Source of the DNA: an uncultured Bacteroidia bacterium
GTDB taxonomy: Bacteria > Bacteroidota > Bacteroidia > Bacteroidales > UBA932
Direction of reading: 5' to 3'
Assembly (NCBI GenBank): GCA_902773305.1
Contig: CACYEB010000049.1
Span: 1 to 10,940 of the forward strand
Length of the DNA: 10,940 nucleotides
Position 1 is the stretch's first letter. Every line of letters starts with the position of its first letter. Made by a program: the position numbers and the translations under genes. The notes under the pieces are model-generated. The model ran no database searches. It was not told where the DNA came from and saw only the letters and a program-made list of their open reading frames with translations. Shown piece by piece: positions 5,635 to 10,940 of the stretch.

Positions 5635-7467
5635 GTGGTGAGAGATATTTTTGCCCGGATTGCCTTTTTCTGCGCAATCCTTTTTTGTTGGACGCCGGCA
5701 GTGTCGGCACAGGGCATTGACAGCGAGATTGAGCAAATGGTTTTCAGCGGCGCGACGCAGTCGCAGATAGAGGACTACCTGCTGCTGGCCGAAGAGCGGG
5801 AGCGCAACAGGCTGGATTTAAATGCGGCTTCCGGTCTTGAACTGGAGCAGAGCGGCCTGTTTACCCCTTTCCAGAGGGCCAGTCTGCTGGAATACCGGAA
5901 GGAATACGGGCGGATACTCTCTTTTGAGGAGCTCGCGCTGGTTGACGGTTTCTCTGCCGGATTCGTAGGGCAGATCGCCCCCTTTGTGACACTGGAAGGG
6001 CAGCGTCGGCAATCCGGAAAATCGCTGAAGATTCGCTCCCGTTACAAATACAAGAGCGGGGAAAAGGGATTGCACTGTTACAACCGTGTAAGACTTGAGG
6101 CCGGGCCCCTGAGGGCAGGCCTTCTGGCAGAGAGCGATGCCGGAGAAAAGATTCCGGCCGATTACCTTGGATGGTATTTGACCTTCAAGACCGGCGGTTT
6201 TGACATCCTGCTGGGTGACTATACCGCCTGTTTCGGGCAGGGTCTGGCAATGTGGAACGCCTTCTCTATGGCAAGTGCATCTTCTCCCTCCTCTCTGCTG
6301 AGAAGACCGGCCGGCCTGGCCCCGTATGCCTCTGCCGACGAAAACAGGGCGTTGCGCGGACTGGCTGTCCGGTATGCCGGCCGGGGCGGAGTCCAGGCCT
6401 CGGTTTTTACTTCGGTAGCAGGCGTCGATGCCCGTCTCGGCGACGGGGGGTACACCTCTATTATGACAACAGGGTATCACCGCACGATTGCAGAGAAAGA
6501 GTCTAAAAACGCGATGCGGGAGTATCTGGCGGGAGGTAATATCTCTTTCGGCGGCGATTGCTTCAGGATATCCCTTACCGCCCTGGCATATAGTTACAGC
6601 AAACATAACGCCCGCCGGCAGGCACCTTACAACCAGTTCCAGATGTATGACGGATGGATGGGCAACGCTTCGCTCGAGGCGGTCTACAGCAGTGGGCACT
6701 GGCGCTTTTTTGCAGAGGCTGCATCAGATGCCCGCTTTCACGCAGCGGCACTGGCCGGTGTCAGCCTGACGGCCTCGTATGATTTCGAAGCCTGCCTTAT
6801 GGCCCGTTATTATGACAAAAGCTACATCGCGACCCACGCCGGAGCCTATTCCACAATCTCTTCGATATCCAACCAGGCAGGAGGGACACTGGCCGTCCTG
6901 GTGCGGCCGCTGCGTTCCCTGCTGATAACTTCCATGACAGAGGCTGTTTACTATCCTTGGCTGAGATACAGGGTTGACGGTCCGTCCTTTGCCGTGTACG
7001 AAAAACTCCGGGCAGAATATAAGCTGGGACGGTTCACCGCGCAATTGCAGGACAATTATATGTTCCAGAGTTCCGACGGCAGCCATAAACACTCCTTCAA
7101 GGCATCGTTTCGGCTCGGAAACGGTCCCTGGAATGGGAGCATATGTGCCGGCTGGGTGCTGCTGGCGCGCCGGGACGGTCCCTCTTCAGGACTGGCGGTT
7201 GCTGCCGCCGCATCAAAATCGTTCCTGAATGACAGGATAAACTTGACGGCATCGGTTGCATACTACGATGCTGCCCGGTACGATGCCAGGGTATATATCT
7301 ACGAAGGGGATCTGCCGGGAAGTTTTTCGCTTCAGTACTACTACGGCAAGGGAATTGCAGCAAGGTGCATGGTCAAGGCCAAGGCCGGCCGCAGGCTCAC
7401 CCTGTCTGCGGTTGCGGTTGGGTCCTCTCAGCCGCAGGTGCGCGTCCAGGCAGATATTAGTTTTTAA
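5635..7467 (+). CDS. Secreted helix-hairpin-helix protein with probable outer-membrane beta-barrel; function unknown
   Basis: The function is not known to me; similar Bacteroidota proteins are usually labelled ComEA-like or HhH-domain protein. The 610-residue product has a signal peptide (IAFFCAILFCWTPAVSA, cleavage after about residue 25). A helical segment (28-58) is followed by two HhH-like units at about 61-120: LDLNAASGLELEQSGLF...LLEYRKEYG and ILSFEELALVDGFSAGFVGQI. The hairpin turns lack a clean PGIG, so DNA binding is doubtful. From about residue 130 to the end the sequence is rich in aromatic, Gly and Ser residues, with alternating strand-like patterns (GWYLTFKTGGFDILLGDYTA, FSLQYYYGKG) and a terminal Phe, as in outer-membrane barrels. 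The start is GTG at 5635 or, equally possible, GTG at 5638; no ATG gives a signal peptide. It appears monocistronic; no hairpin terminator follows. Confidence 0.75.
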   Translation: MVRDIFARIAFFCAILFCWTPAVSAQGIDSEIEQMVFSGATQSQIEDYLLLAEERERNRLDLNAASGLELEQSGLFTPFQRASLLEYRKEYGRILSFEELALVDGFSAGFVGQIAPFVTLEGQRRQSGKSLKIRSRYKYKSGEKGLHCYNRVRLEAGPLRAGLLAESDAGEKIPADYLGWYLTFKTGGFDILLGDYTACFGQGLAMWNAFSMASASSPSSLLRRPAGLAPYASADENRALRGLAVRYAGRGGVQASVFTSVAGVDARLGDGGYTSIMTTGYHRTIAEKESKNAMREYLAGGNISFGGDCFRISLTALAYSYSKHNARRQAPYNQFQMYDGWMGNASLEAVYSSGHWRFFAEAASDARFHAAALAGVSLTASYDFEACLMARYYDKSYIATHAGAYSTISSISNQAGGTLAVLVRPLRSLLITSMTEAVYYPWLRYRVDGPSFAVYEKLRAEYKLGRFTAQLQDNYMFQSSDGSHKHSFKASFRLGNGPWNGSICAGWVLLARRDGPSSGLAVAAAASKSFLNDRINLTASVAYYDAARYDARVYIYEGDLPGSFSLQYYYGKGIAARCMVKAKAGRRLTLSAVAVGSSQPQVRVQADISF

Positions 7468-7490
7468 GTATCAAAAAATTGCTATTTTTG
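7461..7490 (+). promoter_or_regulatory. Predicted parA operon promoter
   Basis: TATTTTTG (7483-7490) is a full -7 match, with TTTT (7461-7464) 18 bp upstream as a weak -33 overlapping the end of the preceding gene. The parA ATG is 25 nt downstream. Confidence 0.5.
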
Positions 7491-7515
7491 TAAATTCACC
7501 AGGGAAGAACCTATA

Positions 7516-8292
7516 ATGGGCAAGATAATAGCGATAGCCAATCAGAAAGGTGGTGTCGGCAAAACCACAACGGCCGTCAACCTCGCGGCATCGCTGGCTG
7601 TCATCGGGAAGAAGACGCTCCTTATCGACTCCGATCCACAGGCAAATGCCACCGTCTATCTGGGCGTTGACCCGGATGCCTGTCAGGGACATACCCTGTA
7701 CGAGGCTGTCTGCGGCCGTATCGACGTGCAGGATACCGTATTGGACACATCAATCGGCTATCTCAAGCTGATACCTTCGCATATAAACCTTCTGGGCGCA
7801 GAAGTGGAGTTGCTGGAGCTTTCGGGGCGTGAACTGGCCCTTCGAAAGGCGATTTCACCGCTCAAGGGTGAATATGACTATATACTGATAGATACGTCTC
7901 CCTCGCTGGGGCTTCTCACCATCAACGCACTCACGGCGGCCGACAGCGTGATTATTCCGGTCCAGCCGGAGTTTTTCGCACTGGAGGGTTTGGGCAAGTT
8001 GCTGGGTACCGTCAAACTGGTGCAGGACAAAGTCAATGCTGACCTGAGTATAGAGGGCTTCCTGTTCACGATATACGACAGCCGGCTTCATCTCCACAAC
8101 CAGGTCATCGAAGATGTACGCGACCACTTCAGGCAAAAGGTATTCAAAACCATCATCGCCCGCAACGCCCGGCTCGCAGAGGCTCCGTCATACAACAAGC
8201 CCGCAATCCTGCTCGCTCCGGAATCCGATGCCGCAGGTAATTATATGAATTTGGCGGAAGAATTGATAAACGGCAATCCAACAACGGTTTAG
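7516..8292 (+). CDS. parA: Chromosome partitioning ATPase ParA (Soj)
   Basis: ParA binds DNA non-specifically as an ATP dimer and moves ParB-parS complexes during segregation. The 258-residue product has the deviant Walker A KGGVGKTT at 11-18 (K11, K16), the A' motif LLIDSDPQAN with D38 and D40, and Walker B YILIDTSPS with D126. It continues with ALTAADSVIIPVQPEFFALEGL and a C-terminal RNARLAEAPSYNKPAI block. It has no N-terminal HTH domain and no MinD-type membrane-targeting helix, so it is the chromosomal Soj class. The start MGKIIAIANQKGG is standard. It begins a probable three-gene unit, and the next start codon comes 1 nt after its stop. The expected parB partner does not follow it; no parS-like 16-mer was noticed in the window. 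Confidence 0.95.
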   Translation: MGKIIAIANQKGGVGKTTTAVNLAASLAVIGKKTLLIDSDPQANATVYLGVDPDACQGHTLYEAVCGRIDVQDTVLDTSIGYLKLIPSHINLLGAEVELLELSGRELALRKAISPLKGEYDYILIDTSPSLGLLTINALTAADSVIIPVQPEFFALEGLGKLLGTVKLVQDKVNADLSIEGFLFTIYDSRLHLHNQVIEDVRDHFRQKVFKTIIARNARLAEAPSYNKPAILLAPESDAAGNYMNLAEELINGNPTTV

Positions 8293-8293
8293 T

Positions 8294-9226
8294 ATGCGCA
8301 GAATTCTCTTAATACCGATTGTGATGCTGTTGTCGTTGAACACCGCCCTGGCGCAGGGTATTTTCAGGCAAAACGAGACTATGACCGGTGTCCCCGGAGA
8401 GAATGTCACATCGTCTGAATACAAAGAAGATGAGAACGAGATGGAAGGGGATACCCTTCAGGGCTTTTCCATCAAGCATCTCACCCGCGGACTTCATCAC
8501 AAGGAGCCACTCAAACCAGGCTACGCCACCCTGGGCGCCGCCATTATGCCGGGTCGCATACAAATCTACAATAAAGATTACTGGAAACTGCCGGTAGTGT
8601 ATGCAGGAATCGGTGCGGGTATCTGCGGCGGATTGGTTTTCAATGAGAAATATCACGCTACCGGCGATAAGAAATATGCCACTTACCGCACCCTGTGCTA
8701 TGCGGGAGCGGCCCTTGTTTACTGGGGACAGATGCTCGACGGGGTGGCCAACCTGCCCGATGCACGCAATCCCGATCCGGGCAAGGCTGCCGTCTTTTCT
8801 GCCCTGCTGCCCGGTCTCGGCCAGGCGTATGTGGGGGACTGGTGGCATATCCCCATCTGGTACGCGGGCCTCGGCATATGCGCCTATACCCTGCACAACA
8901 ACCAGATACAGTACAAGCGCTACAAGCATATCTTTATGCTGGCCACCGACAGTTCCTCCGGTTATGTGGGTCACATAAACCAGACCCAGGCGACCACCTA
9001 CAAAGACCTGTATCACCGCTACCGCGACTACTCGGTGGTGGCCACCATATTGGTCTATGCACTCAACATCATAGATGCCAACGTGTTCGCATATATGAAA
9101 GATTTCAATGTGAGCGACGACCTTTCCCTTAACGTCAACCCGGTGCTGATAGAGAACCTGGACAGTTATTATCTGGACACTCCGTCGGTGCCGTCGTTCG
9201 GAATGAATCTGACATTTAATTTTTAA
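8294..9226 (+). CDS. DUF5683 family membrane protein with tandem-duplicated domain
   Basis: The function is unknown. DUF5683 proteins commonly sit between parB and the mltD-like gene in Bacteroidota (recalled). The 310-residue product has a signal peptide (MRRILLIPIVMLLSLNTALA-Q) and an acidic linker (about 25-58). Two related units follow. Unit 1 (75-155) contains AAIMPGRIQIYNKDYWKLPVVYAGIG. Unit 2 (162-270) contains SALLPGLGQAYVGDWWHIPIWYAGLG, then NNQIQYKRYKH and the family tail NIIDANVFAYMKDFNVSDDLSL. Aligned by eye, the first 33 residues of the units share 15 identities. Each unit seems to offer two hydrophobic helices. The protein ends MNLTFNF, like a short terminal strand. It starts 1 nt after parA and is followed 21 nt later by the transglycosylase gene, so co-expression is likely. 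Confidence 0.85.
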   Translation: MRRILLIPIVMLLSLNTALAQGIFRQNETMTGVPGENVTSSEYKEDENEMEGDTLQGFSIKHLTRGLHHKEPLKPGYATLGAAIMPGRIQIYNKDYWKLPVVYAGIGAGICGGLVFNEKYHATGDKKYATYRTLCYAGAALVYWGQMLDGVANLPDARNPDPGKAAVFSALLPGLGQAYVGDWWHIPIWYAGLGICAYTLHNNQIQYKRYKHIFMLATDSSSGYVGHINQTQATTYKDLYHRYRDYSVVATILVYALNIIDANVFAYMKDFNVSDDLSLNVNPVLIENLDSYYLDTPSVPSFGMNLTFNF

Positions 9227-9247
9227 TCACATACACATCACTTTTCA

Positions 9248-10894
9248 ATGTATCCGACCTCTAAATTCAGTTTGAAACGTCTGTTTATCCTGCTATTTCT
9301 GATTTCATTTTCCCTGACCGCCTCTGCCCAGCGGCACAAATTCGAGTCCCGGAAGGTCTTGAAAGACTCCATCTCCGTGCTGCTGTCCAAAATTGACTCG
9401 ATGCAGAAAGCTTACGACGAGATGGTGTCCGCCCCTTTCGAGGAGATTGCGATCTCAGGCGAGGACGACAACTTCGGGCCCGAGGATGATGACGATGACC
9501 GTATGTTCAATACAGATTCCGCGCTGGTGGCGTGGTACGACAACTTGAGCCGGCACTCGCAGGACGAAGAGGAACTGATGGAGGTCGAAGGTATGAAATA
9601 TACCTCTGACGTTCCCGATTCGGTATATATAGACCGTCTCAACCGTATCAACACTTCGGTGAAGATTCCCTACAACGATGTAGTTCGCAGCTACATCATC
9701 TATTATACGCAGAAGATGTCCCGCGACAAGATCGCAAAGATAGTGGGCCTGGCGGGTTACTATCTGCCTATCTTCGAAGAGGTATTCGACCAGTATGGAC
9801 TGCCTCAGGAGCTTGCCAAGGTCTCCGTGATCGAGTCTGCGCTGAACCCGATGGCGGTATCCCGGGCAAAGGCCGCCGGTATGTGGCAGTTTATGCGCCG
9901 CACCGGGACTCAGTACGGTCTGGAAATAAACGAATATGTCGACGAACGGTTCGACTATATGCAGGAGACACACGCCGCCGCCAAGTATCTCAAGGATGCC
10001 TATGCAATTTTCGGTGACTGGTCGCTGGCTATAGCATCGTATAACTGCGGTCCCGGCAATGTCAACAAAGCCATCAGGCGAGCCGGCGGAGCACGCGATT
10101 TCTGGGATGTGTACCGCTATCTGCCCCGGGAGACACGCGGCTACGTTCCGGCGTTCATAGCTGCGATGTACACCCTGGCATATTACCGGGAGCACAATAT
10201 CACCCCTTCGCACATAGATATCCCGCCCCAGGTGGATACTTTCCACATCAGCAACAACCTCCATTTCGGGCAGGTGTCGGAGTGCGTGGGCATCAGTATG
10301 GATATGCTGCGCAATCTCAACCCGGAATATGTCAAGGACATCGTGCCGGGAAAGGGAAAGACACGCGTCATCAAACTTCCGTACAGTTTCTCGGGAGCCT
10401 TCATAGATGTCCAGGATACAATTTTCGCCTATAAGGACAGTGTCTATTTCGATCCGGTGAGGGTCAAGGAGGTCAGTGCGGGGGTAAGCCGTCCTTCAAG
10501 GTCGTCATCCTCGGCGCCGTCTTATTTCGTATATACGGTGAGGAAGGGTGACAGCCTGGGCAAGATTGCCTCCCGCAACCACACCACCATTTCCAAGATC
10601 AAGTCCTGGAACAATCTCCGCAAGGATACCATCGTGCCCGGCCAGAAGCTCAGGATTTACACCGGCCGCGGGCCGGCCACTACCGTTGCATCGTCGTCTT
10701 CGGCATCTTCATCCAAGACGCCGACATCGTCCAGCGGCGGATATGTTACTTACACCGTCCGCAAGGGAGATACGCTCTATAGCATCGCCAACAAGTTCAG
10801 CGGGGTGAGTCTCAATGATATCATGCGTCTCAACGGCCTCAACCGCAACTCAAAGATATATGCAGGGCAGAGGCTCAAGATAAAGAAGCAGTAA
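9248..10894 (+). CDS. MltD-like lytic murein transglycosylase with two LysM domains
   Basis: This periplasmic enzyme is predicted to cleave the MurNAc-GlcNAc bond of peptidoglycan, forming 1,6-anhydro-MurNAc. The 548-residue product has a signal peptide cut after ASA (residue 27) with no lipobox Cys, so it is probably soluble rather than a lipoprotein as E. coli MltD is. An acidic patch (GPEDDDDDRM, about 77-86) precedes the SLT domain at about 172-310. That domain shows ELAKVSVIESALNP with catalytic E196, SRAKAAGMWQFM and IASYNCGPGNVNKAI. A degenerate LysM-like stretch lies at about 329-378 (FGQVSECVGISMDMLRNLNPE). Two clear LysM domains follow at about 426-470 (YTVRKGDSLGKIA) and 499-547 (YTVRKGDTLYSIA), separated by Ser/Thr-rich linkers. 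It is the last gene of the parA unit. Assignment to the MltD group rests on the SLT plus LysM order. Confidence 0.93.
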   Translation: MYPTSKFSLKRLFILLFLISFSLTASAQRHKFESRKVLKDSISVLLSKIDSMQKAYDEMVSAPFEEIAISGEDDNFGPEDDDDDRMFNTDSALVAWYDNLSRHSQDEEELMEVEGMKYTSDVPDSVYIDRLNRINTSVKIPYNDVVRSYIIYYTQKMSRDKIAKIVGLAGYYLPIFEEVFDQYGLPQELAKVSVIESALNPMAVSRAKAAGMWQFMRRTGTQYGLEINEYVDERFDYMQETHAAAKYLKDAYAIFGDWSLAIASYNCGPGNVNKAIRRAGGARDFWDVYRYLPRETRGYVPAFIAAMYTLAYYREHNITPSHIDIPPQVDTFHISNNLHFGQVSECVGISMDMLRNLNPEYVKDIVPGKGKTRVIKLPYSFSGAFIDVQDTIFAYKDSVYFDPVRVKEVSAGVSRPSRSSSSAPSYFVYTVRKGDSLGKIASRNHTTISKIKSWNNLRKDTIVPGQKLRIYTGRGPATTVASSSSASSSKTPTSSSGGYVTYTVRKGDTLYSIANKFSGVSLNDIMRLNGLNRNSKIYAGQRLKIKKQ

Positions 10895-10898
10895 TAAA

Positions 10899-10929
10899 TT
10901 TGGAGTTGCAAAAAGTTTTTATACCTTTG
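10899..10929 (+). promoter_or_regulatory. Promoter for a gene beyond the right edge
   Basis: The -33 TTTG (10899-10902), a 19-bp spacer and -7 TACCTTTG (10922-10929) match the Bacteroidota consensus exactly. It starts 4 nt after the transglycosylase stop codon, so it should drive a new transcription unit that is not visible here. No terminator separates the two. Confidence 0.75.
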
Positions 10930-10940
10930 CAACCCCAAAC

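Noticed and set aside
4685..5641. Long open frame opposite lplA
   Set aside because: It has no recognisable motif, and lplA on the other strand is complete with all family motifs; this is a GC-rich shadow.
10541..10895. The two LysM segments as a recent DNA repeat
   Set aside because: They are similar at protein level only (YTVRKGD core) and diverge elsewhere, as is normal for multi-LysM enzymes.

Overview
The window looks like chromosomal core DNA from a GC-rich member of the Bacteroidota, probably Bacteroidales; a Rikenellaceae/Alistipes-like source is only a guess. Three things support this. Most genes lack a Shine-Dalgarno sequence. Several starts are preceded by the Bacteroidota-type promoter (-33 TTTG, about 19 bp, -7 TAnnTTTG). 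The proteins are of Bacteroidota type: the DUF5683 protein, the helix-hairpin-helix/barrel protein, a short HPF beside a Xer recombinase, and bS21 with a strong ribosome binding site.

Left part (1-3000): a NamZ/DUF1343 exo-muramidase lipoprotein gene, cut by the left edge, is followed by the GTPase gene obg. obg converges with pnuC (vitamin/NMN-type transporter), and their stop codons overlap by 4 bp. Middle part (3000-4590): rpsU (minus) and a xerC/xerD-type recombinase gene (plus) diverge from one short, crowded promoter region. rpsU ends in a clear intrinsic terminator whose U-tract lies beside the pnuC promoter. The recombinase gene is followed after 1 nt by a short-form hpf. The hpf gene converges on lplA (lipoate-protein ligase) with a 3-nt gap.

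Right part (4590-10940): lplA diverges from a gene for a secreted protein with an N-terminal helix-hairpin-helix region and a probable outer-membrane beta-barrel. Next comes a compact plus-strand unit: a chromosomal-type parA, a DUF5683 membrane protein gene and a MltD-like lytic transglycosylase gene with two LysM domains. From memory, related genomes have parB between parA and the DUF5683 gene; here only 1 nt separates them. A near-perfect promoter right after the last stop codon starts a gene beyond the right edge.

The genes are mostly housekeeping: ribosome function and hibernation (obg, rpsU, hpf), chromosome segregation and dimer resolution (parA, xer), cell-wall turnover (namZ, mltD-like) and cofactor uptake or attachment (pnuC, lplA). 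I see no mobile element, CRISPR array, phage gene or defence system. No gene-free stretch exceeds about 85 bases. The most interesting points are the rpsU translation signal, the missing parB, the internal duplication in the DUF5683 protein, the HhH-barrel fusion and the very short predicted leaders.
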